From assembly GCF_900112155.1 (NCBI RefSeq), contig NZ_FOKQ01000001.1:62001-126000 (forward strand): 64,000 nucleotides of DNA, in the 5' to 3' direction. The position numbers and the translations under genes are program-made. The notes below the pieces were generated by a model. The model did not search any database. It was not told the origin of the DNA and saw only the letters and a program-made list of their open reading frames with translations. Below are positions 41,159 through 49,424 of this stretch, piece after piece; position 1 is the first letter of the stretch, and every line of letters starts with the position of its first letter. This stretch comes from Hominimerdicola alba. GTDB taxonomy: Bacteria; Bacillota; Clostridia; Oscillospirales; Ruminococcaceae.

Positions 41159-41446
41159 ATGCCAGAAAAAGAACTTTTTCTGGCAACGGACAGGGAGGTG
41201 TTATTCTGTGAGACTAGGGATACAGTTTTAAGCTATGTGATGGATGAAGAGCTTTTTGATTTGGTCATGGATGAGATAGCTTCGGTCGATACCATGAACT
41301 TTGGTGAAAAGCTTGTTGTCGGCACAACACGTTACGGTGACGGCAGGACTAAGCCGGAACTAAAGCTTAAAGAAAGCTGGGGTTCTGAAAACAGTCTGGT
41401 TTCATCTGTTTGGATGTCTTTATATTGTGACACTGAGGAACTATGA
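41159..41446 (+). CDS. Small hypothetical protein
   Basis: A 95-residue protein, MPEKELFLATDREVLFCETR, acidic, with a central ELFDLVMDEIASVDTMNFGE segment and a TRYGDGR loop. AAGGAGG precedes the ATG at 41159. An AT-rich -10 candidate (TATGAT near 41116) lies upstream, without the shared palindrome. No family recognised. Confidence 0.5.
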   Translation: MPEKELFLATDREVLFCETRDTVLSYVMDEELFDLVMDEIASVDTMNFGEKLVVGTTRYGDGRTKPELKLKESWGSENSLVSSVWMSLYCDTEEL

Positions 41447-41599
41447 TGAAATTGAGATTTGAGAAGGCTCATATAATGCACACTATAAGTCTTGCATATG
41501 GTTAATCGTAATCGCATTGATTTCGATTGGTTTCTGTATTCAGCATAGAAGTGGAAGAGCTAAATGAAACTAAACAATATTTTTTTACATCAAAAACAA

Positions 41600-41629
41600 T
41601 TGACTTTATTGCTAATATTGTGGTATAAT
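41600..41629 (+). promoter_or_regulatory. Sigma-70-type promoter before the frameshifted gene
   Basis: TTGACT (41600-41605), 18 bases, TATAAT (41624-41629). The gap 41447-41723 contains nothing else of note. An ordinary promoter here, in contrast to the palindrome type, would drive the decayed gene, phosphatase 3 and the following genes. Confidence 0.65.
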
Positions 41630-41723
41630 ATGTTGAGAGTTTAAATTAATTTTTATTAAAACTATACAAAAAGGTTATACGCGTTAATATTTTGCTAAGT
41701 ATACAAGCAGGAGGGCTACCAGT

Positions 41724-41944
41724 ATGATTTCGATTCAGATTTCAAGCGATCCCTACAAGCGTAAGATCACCTACGACAGAGTAGACGGCGAACAGCTAAT
41801 AGCAATAGATAGCAGTAATCCCGATACTCCGGAGAACTGATCCTCGTAGATGGAGAAAACACGGTTATCGTATTTCCCGACGGCTTTGAAGATAATTTCG
41901 ATGCGTATTGCAAAGAGTACTATACTCTTTATGATACTGTATAA
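41724..41944 (+). pseudogene. Frameshifted small gene
   Basis: AGGAGGG and ATG at 41724 start MISIQISSDPYKRKITYDRV, which stops at TGA 41838-41840. In another frame the coding sequence goes on as ELILVDGENTVIVFPDGFED and FDAYCKEYYTLYDTV to TAA 41942-41944. A one-base shift near 41830 joins them into a single protein of about 73 residues. It resembles the N-terminus of larger bacterial proteins that begin with an S-D-P-Y-K-R-x-I-x-Y motif; this is only an impression. Confidence 0.5.
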
Positions 41945-41979
41945 AAAGGCAGCGGACTTACAGGAGGGATACAATAGAT

Positions 41980-42432
41980 ATGAATGTTACCATATATTTC
42001 CGTGCAGAAGCAGAAACACTTATCGCAAATGGAGATTTTTCCAAAAACACGATGGTCATCAGCTTTTATGATCCTGCCATAAAGCATATCGACAAGAGCT
42101 ACACCCATGTTGATTAGAGCGAAGTGTGTGATAAAGTCTATTACAGTGAGCTTGACGATCTTGATGTGCTGGGCGACATGGGGTATGACTACGATACTTA
42201 TTTCTCCGAAGCCAAAGATATGGATAGGTTTATTGTTGATGCATACAAAAGCAGCAGAGATATCATCTGCCAGTGTGAATACGGTCAAAGCAGAAGTGCG
42301 GGCAGTGCTGCTGCAATACGCGAGCACTTTTCGCATGACGGCATATGGGTGTTTGCAGATTTTAAGCGGTATCCTAATCAGTTGGTATTCAGGAAGCTGT
42401 ATGATGCGCTGGAAAATATTGATCTGAGGTGA
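41980..42432 (+). pseudogene. Cysteine-phosphatase-like gene, copy 3, with an in-frame TAG
   Basis: A third homologue: AVISFYD-type start (TMVISFYDPAIK), SELDDLDVLGDM, then IICQCEYGQSRSAG with Cys99 and Arg105. Codon 46 is TAG (42115-42117), in the loop between the first strand and DDLD; the frame is intact on both sides, and the segment after it aligns with copy 1. The catalytic part would be made only if the stop is read through or if translation restarts. AGGAGGG precedes the ATG. The next gene overlaps its end (GTGA). Confidence 0.75.
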
Positions 42433-42437
42433 AAATT

Positions 42438-43082
42438 ATGGCAAAAAGACCTGTTTTTTATGCGGATGGAAATGCAGTAAAATGTGTAGATATCGAATTT
42501 CAGTGGTTTTCGGGTTTTGCGGTAAGTCAGAAGCGAAAGAGTATAGCCGCACTTCATGAGGCTATAAAAGTTGAATATCCGGGTGCCGAACCTCTGGAAA
42601 TAAGCACCAAAGGAGAAATACCGCTCGGCAATAAGCTGAGTGCGTTCAACCTGAAACTGGATGGATATTATCTTGAAAATGTATTCCAGTCATCTAAGGT
42701 TTTTGACGATGACAACAGTCCCCACCGTGAGTGGCTTGAACTTCACCCGAAAGAGGCAAAGAGAGAAGCAGGAAAACTTCACGAGAGCCATAAACTGCTG
42801 GGTTTCAGGTATGACGGTACAGATTATCCATTAGAGCCAAAGACCGTATTCTACGACCATATCTATTACAAAGCCGTCAGGCAGAGCCTTACTTTGGAAG
42901 AATTATCTCAGCTGAAAAACTACACCCATTTTACGGATATAGAGTTTTCTCCCAAAAGAAGTATAAATACGCAGGCACGCTCGGCAGTGCTTATCAAGCT
43001 GATATTTGATAAATTCGGTGAACTGCCGGATATGACAGCGGAGGAGTTTATCAGTATCCATAAAAGATTTCTGCACGATTAA
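42438..43082 (+). CDS. DUF6977-like (NADAR-like?) protein
   Basis: A 214-residue protein, MAKRPVFYADGNAVKCVDIE, then FQWFSGFAVSQKRKSIAALH, GNKLSAFNLKLDGYYLENVF, SSKVF, PLEPKTVFYDHIY, and DIEFSPKRSINTQARSA. The block order agrees with a family I recall as DUF6977, found near ADP-ribosylation toxins, with a possible NADAR-like fold. This assignment is from memory and should be treated as tentative. The ATG at 42438 was chosen over the overlapping GTG at 42429 because GAGGTG is correctly spaced. It follows phosphatase 3 in the same operon. Confidence 0.5.
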   Translation: MAKRPVFYADGNAVKCVDIEFQWFSGFAVSQKRKSIAALHEAIKVEYPGAEPLEISTKGEIPLGNKLSAFNLKLDGYYLENVFQSSKVFDDDNSPHREWLELHPKEAKREAGKLHESHKLLGFRYDGTDYPLEPKTVFYDHIYYKAVRQSLTLEELSQLKNYTHFTDIEFSPKRSINTQARSAVLIKLIFDKFGELPDMTAEEFISIHKRFLHD

Positions 43083-43109
43083 AGATGTCAAGCTATACGA
43101 GGTGAAAAA

Positions 43110-43847
43110 ATGATATATCTGACGGGGGATACTCACTGTGGTTTAGATATGGGAAAGCTCAGCACGGAGCAGCTAAAAAAGCAGGGCATAGAACTGACTG
43201 AGAATGATCATCTTATCATAACTGGAGATTTCGGATTTCCGTTTTTGCCGAGTGATATATCCGAATATGAAGCTTCAAATGGCAGGGAGGGTGAATACAG
43301 TTACCGTATAAAGTATCTGAAAGAAAGACCGTACTCGATACTTTTTATCGAAGGCAACCATGATAATCACGACTGGTGGAGCAGACAGGAAGTTACCGAT
43401 ATGTTCGGCGGGAAGGTACAGATACATCCTCACGCTACGAATGTCATACATCTTATGCGTGGTGAAATGTATAAGATAGAAGATAGATCGTTCTTCACTT
43501 TCGGTGGTGCAATGAGCGTGGACAAGCCTTTTCGGACAGAGGGGGTCAGCCGGTGGAGCGGTGAAGAAGCAAGCAGCGAAGATATGCAGCACGCACGGGA
43601 TGTTCTTGAAAAGAACGCTTATAAGGCGGACTACATCATAACCCATACTCTGCTGCAGAGCATCATCGCAGAAACACCGTTATTTTCACATAAGATGTGC
43701 AGATGCAAAACAGCAAGATTTCTTGATGAGATTCTTGAAAGAGTGACATATGATAAATGGTTCTGCGGACATTTCCATGTGGATATGACTATCCAGTAAC
43801 ACCGAATCAATGTATTGTATAATAGTATCGTTAGTATGAATGACTGA
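43110..43847 (+). pseudogene. Metallophosphoesterase gene with a premature TAA near its end
   Basis: A calcineurin-like phosphoesterase: MIYLTGDTHCGLDM (D-x-H), TGDFGF (GD), EGNHDNH (GNHD), THTL and CGHFHVD (GHxH). The frame stops at TAA 43797-43799 after MTIQ but continues as HRINVLYNSIVSMND to TGA 43845-43847. Related phosphoesterases end with a short strand of the type V-L-Y-N-x-I-V, so this is part of the native C-terminus. All metal ligands lie before the stop, so the shortened 229-residue protein may work. GAGGTG precedes the ATG. Confidence 0.78.
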
Positions 43848-43865
43848 TATAAAGGGGGTATATCC

Positions 43866-45359
43866 GTGTCGAAGATAACAGACCTCAGCAAATCAAAATA
43901 CTGTAAGGGCATACAGTGTCCGAAGATCTTATGGCTTGATGCATATAAGCCCGAGGTGGGTGAGAACATTCTGTCGGAGAATGTTATAGCTAACGGCAAT
44001 CTCGTGGGTGATCTGGCACGAAGCTATTTCAGAGATTATTATCTTGTGGATTTTTCTTACATAAAAACCGAGATGACTAAGAAAACACAGGAATTCATAA
44101 ACGCAGGCGCTGAGAACATCGCAGAGGCAGCTTTTCTGTATGACGGACTTTACTGTGCAGTGGATATCCTCCATAAAAACGGTGACGGGTGGGATATAGT
44201 TGAGGTCAAAAGCTCGACCCACCTGACCGAAATTTACGTCGAGGATATGGCATTTCAGTATTATCTGCTGACGAAATGCGGGCTTAACATCAAGCGTGTT
44301 TTCAATATGCATCTAAACGGTGCCTATGTGCGCCATGGTGAACTTGATCTCAGTAAGCTTTTTGTTATGGAAGACTGTACCGATGTGGTGATCGCAAAGT
44401 GTGACAGTGTTGATCATAATATTGCCGATATACGCAGCTATGTATCCGTTACGGAAGAACCCGAGCGTGATATTGATCTCTACTGTGAAAAGCCGTATGA
44501 ATGTGCCTATCGCAAGTACTGCGGTAAACATCTGCCGGAAAACTCGATATTTGATCTTGCGGGGATGTTTGCAAAAACCAAGTATAAGCATTATCATAAC
44601 GGTATAATCACATACGAGGATATACTGGATAATGCCAAAGCTATAAAGCTGAATTCGAAGCACAGGCGGCAGGTGGAGAGTATTTTGTATGACAGACCGG
44701 ATGAGATAAATACAGATAACATACAAGCTTTTCTCAATACCATAAGATATCCCGTATATCACCTGGACTTCGAGACATTCCAGCACGCTGTGCCCGAGTT
44801 TGACGAAGAGCGACCATACCAGCAGATACCATTCCAGTATTCGCTTCATATCGAACAGGTGGACGGCAGCCTTGAACATCGTGAGTTCCTTGGTAAAGAA
44901 GGCACAGATCCCAGGCGTGCTCTTGCGGAACAGCTGGTCTCGGATATCCCCATGGGAGTATGCTCACTGGCATATAATATGAGCTTTGAAAAGGGAGTTA
45001 TCGAAAGACTTGCAAAACAGTTCCCCGATCTGTCTGAGCATCTTATGGATATCCATGACAATATGCATGATCTGATGATACCATTTAAGGATCAGGATTA
45101 TTACAGCTCAGCCATGAATGGTTCGTATTCCATAAAGTATGTTCTGCCTGCACTATATCCCTATGATCCCGAGCTCGATTATCATAATCTCGACGGTGTC
45201 CACAATGGTTCAGAGGCTTCATATGCATTTGCGGATATGCCAAACCACACTCCAGAAGAGATAGAAGAGATACGCCAAAATCTGCTGAGATATTGCGGAC
45301 TTGATACCTATGCAATGGTCAAGGTGCTGCGTAAACTCAGAGAAGCAGCAAACGAGTGA
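43866..45359 (+). CDS. Cas4-like nuclease fused to a DUF2779 DEDD-type domain
   Basis: A 497-residue protein with a GTG start (AAAGGGGG upstream). The N-terminal half has a PD-(D/E)XK nuclease of Cas4/RecB type: Asp100 (CAVDI) and E-x-K (Glu113, Lys115 in VEVKSS), with Cys13, Cys207, Cys213 and Cys219 placed as a likely iron-sulfur cluster. The C-terminal half is a DUF2779 RNase H-like/DEDD domain (YHLDFETF, Asp301, Glu303, and LRYCGLDTYAM). A dual nuclease of this sort probably processes DNA ends or RNA/DNA. It follows the phosphoesterase at 19 bases, so the two may be co-transcribed. Confidence 0.82.
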   Translation: MSKITDLSKSKYCKGIQCPKILWLDAYKPEVGENILSENVIANGNLVGDLARSYFRDYYLVDFSYIKTEMTKKTQEFINAGAENIAEAAFLYDGLYCAVDILHKNGDGWDIVEVKSSTHLTEIYVEDMAFQYYLLTKCGLNIKRVFNMHLNGAYVRHGELDLSKLFVMEDCTDVVIAKCDSVDHNIADIRSYVSVTEEPERDIDLYCEKPYECAYRKYCGKHLPENSIFDLAGMFAKTKYKHYHNGIITYEDILDNAKAIKLNSKHRRQVESILYDRPDEINTDNIQAFLNTIRYPVYHLDFETFQHAVPEFDEERPYQQIPFQYSLHIEQVDGSLEHREFLGKEGTDPRRALAEQLVSDIPMGVCSLAYNMSFEKGVIERLAKQFPDLSEHLMDIHDNMHDLMIPFKDQDYYSSAMNGSYSIKYVLPALYPYDPELDYHNLDGVHNGSEASYAFADMPNHTPEEIEEIRQNLLRYCGLDTYAMVKVLRKLREAANE

Positions 45360-45462
45360 TACGTAAGTTATAATGAATGCATCCGATATGGTTTGGATAT
45401 GTCAGAAAAAAATCAGCCGACTCATTTGAGTTGGCTTTGATATTATATCGATTATATTCCGT

Positions 45463-45495
45463 GTGCAAAATTCTGCGCCGACGTTGTGTTATCAT
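45463..45495 (+). promoter_or_regulatory. Palindrome plus extended -10 promoter, copy E (decayed SLOG gene)
   Basis: GTGCAAAATTCTGCGC (45463-45478), 11 bases, TATCAT (45490-45495) preceded by TGT. No -35 box. It now precedes the decayed SLOG gene and, further on, the unknown-family genes at 45780 and 46807. Confidence 0.75.
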
Positions 45496-45517
45496 AATAA
45501 AAGAAGGAGATTATAAG

Positions 45518-45746
45518 ATGAAGCGTTCGGTCTGCTTTACAGGACACAGGGAGATCTCGAAAAAAGGTAACACTTTTCAAAAGGCTTTTCGCTTGCCTTG
45601 AAAAGCTCATTACGATTGAAATTGTCACCGAATTTTACGCAGACGGTGCGGTAAGGATTGATACTATTGCTGCAATATGTGTGCTTTCGCTGCGTGAAAA
45701 GTACAAAGATATCTGCCTAGTGTCAAGTATTAACAAAGAAAGATAG
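45518..45746 (+). pseudogene. Decayed SLOG-family (YpsA/DUF1273-like) gene
   Basis: AAGGAG and ATG at 45518 begin MKRSVCFTGHREISKKGNTF, the diagnostic start of the SLOG/DUF1273 group (V-C-F-T-G-H-R). After about 27 codons the frame stops. In another frame it continues as FACLEKLITIEIVTEFYADG, AVRIDTIAAICVLSLREKYK to a TAG at 45744-45746, matching the family core (V-T-E-F-Y-x-G-G-A-x-G-x-D-T-x-A). At least one frameshift, truncation and substitutions (AVRID for the usual AxGFD) make it non-functional. Confidence 0.7.
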
Positions 45747-45779
45747 TATGATTATAAATGTAAAAAATGGAGACAACCC

Positions 45780-46817
45780 ATGATTTATGATTTTTTATCC
45801 TTTATCGACTCAAAGACGATAAGGGAATACATTAGAAAGACAGGCTATAAATTCACCCCTGCCGAGCAGGCGGTGATTATGGCAAACAGCTATAATAAGA
45901 CAGTCGGTGAAAAGCTCGCCGCACTTGAATATCTCTATGCGAAATACACCGACAAAGATTTTGGTGAAGACAAGGTCGGTACGTTTTACGGTGAGTCGGA
46001 AATGACATTCCGTCAGAAGCTAAGGATCTATATCGACAGTGTAAAGGAATCGCTTGTGCTTAGAGAATCGGCGCAGGGGTATATCTTCATTGTCGCAGTG
46101 TGCGAAGAGGGCTATAGTTATTCCGATTGTGAGAAGATATATTTTTCATCATATCAGCAGGCATATGAATACCTGAAAGCAAAGAAAGAGTACTACGTCG
46201 ATGAAATATCCGGCTGCATATGCGAGTATAGGATAACAGCTAAGCCAGAGGGCGAGAGATACTGTTACGATCACACATATGATAACGAGTTTCGTCTTGT
46301 AAGTGCCGATGCAGTTTTGCCGATAAATGATGAGCTGCCTGAGCTTGATATCTCGAAATACTATGTCTGGCTGCCTTTGCCGTTCAAAAAAGGCGACCTT
46401 GTCAGGATACGTTATGCAAATTCTTGGTGCTTTAAGAAGGAATACGCAGTCTTTTCGTGGGAGGAAGATGAAAAAGACGAGCGCTTTATAAGAAAGCGTG
46501 AACGCCACCGTAAACAAGGCGACTATACCGATATGTTCTACCCGCTTGACCATTTCATAGAAGAAAATGATTCATCTATCGGAGGAACGTTTAGTTACGA
46601 CCATTATTATCCGCTTGACCTTGACTACCCCGAAATAAGCGAGCTTGACAATGTAAACTGCGGCACAAAATACCTCGCAATGGCGCTTGATGATAACAGC
46701 GGTTACAGTCTGAAAGAACTACTAAGTGACTATTCGTGGGGATATTTCAGATGCAGAGATCTTGACAAAGCAGATGAATATCTGCGCATAAGAGCAGGAG
46801 AACAAAATGGATTATGA
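45780..46817 (+). CDS. Unknown family protein B
   Basis: A 345-residue protein, MIYDFLSFIDSKTIREYIRK, then TGYKFTPAEQAVIMANSYNK. Paralogue of the next gene, which shares the N-terminus, LPFKKGDLVR, YPLDLDYPEISELDNVNCGT and KYLAMALDDNSGY. A more distant relative lies at 37975. No recognised family, membrane segment or catalytic motif. It is acidic and rich in Tyr/Asp. The weak ribosome binding site (ATGGAG) precedes the ATG. It overlaps the next gene by 11 bases. Confidence 0.65.
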   Translation: MIYDFLSFIDSKTIREYIRKTGYKFTPAEQAVIMANSYNKTVGEKLAALEYLYAKYTDKDFGEDKVGTFYGESEMTFRQKLRIYIDSVKESLVLRESAQGYIFIVAVCEEGYSYSDCEKIYFSSYQQAYEYLKAKKEYYVDEISGCICEYRITAKPEGERYCYDHTYDNEFRLVSADAVLPINDELPELDISKYYVWLPLPFKKGDLVRIRYANSWCFKKEYAVFSWEEDEKDERFIRKRERHRKQGDYTDMFYPLDHFIEENDSSIGGTFSYDHYYPLDLDYPEISELDNVNCGTKYLAMALDDNSGYSLKELLSDYSWGYFRCRDLDKADEYLRIRAGEQNGL

Positions 46818-47883
46818 TTTTCTTTCATTTGTAGATTCAAAGGCGATAAGACGTCATATCAGATCGATCGGATATGAGTTTACCCCGGCAGAGCAGGCGG
46901 TAATTATAACAAGAAACAGGGACAAAACGCCCGAAGAAAAGATAGTCGCTCTTGAATATCTTTTTAAGACCTATGCAGATGATGAGTTCGGCGAAGAAAT
47001 GGCAGGCGCTCCCTGGCAATGTACGGAAAATTCATTCCGGCAGAAGCTAAGAACTTATATCGACTGTATGAAGAAATCGCTCTCGCTCAGAGATGTATCG
47101 CAGGGCTATGTTTTTATAAAAACGATAAATGACGAAGACGATGATTTAGGCTGCCCGAACAAATACTTCCCGACATACAGAGATGCTTTTGAGGAGATAA
47201 AAAAGAATAAGAAATTCTATGAACCTGATCAGTTCTGCGAGTTTATAATATCGGCAGTTCCGTTAGTACCAAACGGGTGTATTCTGGGCTATGACCATAT
47301 ATATGACAAGAACCTCCGCCTTATCAGCGCCGACCCTGTGATAGAAGATAATAAACTGCGCGACGAGCTAAATATTTCGGGATATTTTGTGTGGATACCG
47401 CTGCCATTTAAAAAAGGTGATCTTGTAAAGGTGACCTACCGTGACGGGCAGAAGGTGCAAACAGAATACGGCGTGTTCACTGAGCCCGATGACGAAAGGC
47501 TCAAATTGTTTAATGATAACCTTGAGCAGTATCGCCATAAAGGAAGCCGGTACAGTATGCTCTATCCGATCGAGAGCTTTTCTGAGGAAGATGCAGAGCT
47601 AACAGGAGGTTATCTTAACAGCGGTGATTATCAGTCGCTTGACCTTGACTATCCTGAAATAGGTGAGCTTGACAATGTGACTTACGGCACGAAATATCTT
47701 GCCATGGCGCTTGATGATGACAGCGATTACAGTATGAAGGATCTGCTCTATGACTATTCGTGGGGAAATATTAAAAACAGGGATTGCTATGTAGATGCGG
47801 ACAAGTATCTGCGTTTGAAAATTACAGAGCTTAATGAATTGTATCGTACTGTCCTCAATATGCATGAAGATGTAAGTGATTAA
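46807..47883 (+). CDS. Unknown family protein C
   Basis: A 358-residue tandem paralogue of the gene at 45780 (MDYDFLSFVDSKAIRRHIRS, FTPAEQAVIITRNRDKTPEE, LPFKKGDLVKVTYRDG, LDYPEIGELDNVTYGTKYLA). GCAGGAG precedes the ATG. Tandem duplication with overlap of the previous gene indicates joint expression. Family unknown. It might act as a target or regulator of the AAA/phosphatase proteins of the island, since its relative sits between them at 37975. Confidence 0.65.
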   Translation: MDYDFLSFVDSKAIRRHIRSIGYEFTPAEQAVIITRNRDKTPEEKIVALEYLFKTYADDEFGEEMAGAPWQCTENSFRQKLRTYIDCMKKSLSLRDVSQGYVFIKTINDEDDDLGCPNKYFPTYRDAFEEIKKNKKFYEPDQFCEFIISAVPLVPNGCILGYDHIYDKNLRLISADPVIEDNKLRDELNISGYFVWIPLPFKKGDLVKVTYRDGQKVQTEYGVFTEPDDERLKLFNDNLEQYRHKGSRYSMLYPIESFSEEDAELTGGYLNSGDYQSLDLDYPEIGELDNVTYGTKYLAMALDDDSDYSMKDLLYDYSWGNIKNRDCYVDADKYLRLKITELNELYRTVLNMHEDVSD

Positions 47884-47922
47884 CCGGGTATAACATATTC
47901 TGACACTAAACCGCTGGTTTAA

Positions 47923-48192
47923 TTGACTTCTCCCGAAAACTATGGTATCATAAATATATAATGATCTGAAAACCATGGCGGCTTCAAAAGCTGGAAACAG
48001 CTTGTCAAAAAAGCACGTTACTATGGCAGGATAAGTATTGATATGGATGATACGGAAATACAGTGGTGCAGAAAAAAAACACATGATCTGACAAGTTCTG
48101 CACAAATTCGTATTATGAATGGGTTTGCTTTCCTTTTTATGGGGAACAATGGTCACGCAAGAACGTTGGTCACAGTAATAAAGGTTGCATGA
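47923..48192 (+). other. Promoter and gene remnant between the island and the IS3 remnant
   Basis: TTGACT (47923-47928), 17 bases, TATCAT (47946-47951) is a plausible promoter. Behind it a 75-codon frame (GGFKSWKQLVKKARYYGRIS and on, to a TGA at 48190) has no suitable start codon and looks like part of a broken gene. It is followed at once by the transposase remnant. No other gene is visible in this gap. Confidence 0.35.
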
Positions 48193-48960
48193 CAACCAGA
48201 GTGATTATTCCGCACTTTGGAAAACATCGATACGCAGCGAGAAAGCCTGCAAAGGATCTGGAGCTTTCCGAGCTGATAAGAGAATGCCAGGTTGAGACAA
48301 AGCAGACATATGGCTATCGCCGTGTTGCGATATGGCTGGAACGCAAAGGCGTCCATCACAACCCTAAGACCATACTACGTATAATGAATAAGTACAGCCT
48401 TCTCTCCGTTGTCAGACGAAGAAGATACTGCAATTACAGCCAGGCTCTGCACAGATATGACAATCTGCTCAACCGTGACTTTCATTCAGACAGAACTAAT
48501 CAGAAGTGGGTGACACAAGACTTCTCAGGGATTTCTGTATCTCTCGGTGATCAGAGACCTTTATGACCGCAGCATAGTTGCATACAAGACTTCTACTGTT
48601 CAGAACATAAACCTTGTTCTGAATACCATAAAAGCGGCAAAGGCAAAAGAAAAGGTCACTGCAGAGCTGCAACTCCACAGTGACCAAGGGTTTCAATACA
48701 CTTCACAACCGTATTTTAACCTAACTAAAGCATATCACATTACGCCGTCGATGTCAAGACGTGGGAACCCATATGACAATGCTTTAGCAGAAAACTTCTT
48801 TTCTATACTCAAAACCGAATGCATTTACAGAACTAAGATAAAGACTTTTGCAGAAGAAAAGCAGCTCATTGATGATTACATCTACTTTTACAATAACCAA
48901 CGCATTCAACTCAAAACAAAACTGACTCCGCTTGAATTGCGAAGCCAGTTTGTTGCTTGA
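48189..48960 (+). pseudogene. IS3-family transposase (OrfB) remnant, frameshifted
   Basis: The first part reads RECQVETKQTYGYRRVAIWL, HNPKTILRIMNKY, NQKWVTQD; the second, in another frame, reads MIRDLYDRSIVAYKTSTVQN, HSDQGFQYTS, SMSRRGNPYDNALAENFFS and LKTKLTPLELRSQ. These are the IS3/IS150 OrfB integrase core. The segment after NQKWVT that should hold the first catalytic Asp (T-D-I-[ST]-Y) is missing: a deletion and frameshift at about 48510-48550. Second Asp (HSDQG) and Glu (NALAENF) remain. OrfA is not visible. Not active. Confidence 0.85.
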
Positions 48961-49424
48961 TTCAATTATCATAGGGGCTTTTTTGTGCTGTACGCACAAT
49001 GTGGGGCGGTTCACTTCGTTTGTGGAGTTTTTTATTTATATAATTTAATGCGGAGCATTTTTACATGTGATAATATATTTATATATTTATCTTAGAAATC
49101 AGAACGTGTTAATTGATTTAACTCAAATTGTATTTCTTAAAAATATCATAGTTTAATCATTGTATTGTAAATTATCTAATCAATTATTGCGGAGTACTAA
49201 TCATAAATTGCGATGTAGAGAATTTGTTATTTACTTTTACTTAAATATATTGTATATTTACTATAAGGGATTGTTGAATCATGTAATTTATTATGAAATA
49301 TGCCAAACATTGGAAGAGCAAATTTTAAACGTCTCTTTATCCCGGATAACTGTTCGGAAGGTTTGTTCTGTTTATTATTTTTATATAATTATTCGGGACT
49401 ACAATTATAAAAGGAGTGATTATA
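48961..49424. other. AT-rich non-coding region before the secreted esterase gene
   Basis: Contains the 3' end of the IS3 remnant and a long AT-rich leader to the esterase gene. The only candidate -10 is a TATAAT near 49385 with a poor -35 region. No RNA gene is recognised. Ribosome binding site AAGGAG lies at 49411-49416. Confidence 0.4.

Noticed and set aside
43866-45359. CRISPR-associated Cas4
   Set aside because: The protein is fused to a DUF2779 domain and there is no CRISPR array or Cas1/Cas2 nearby.
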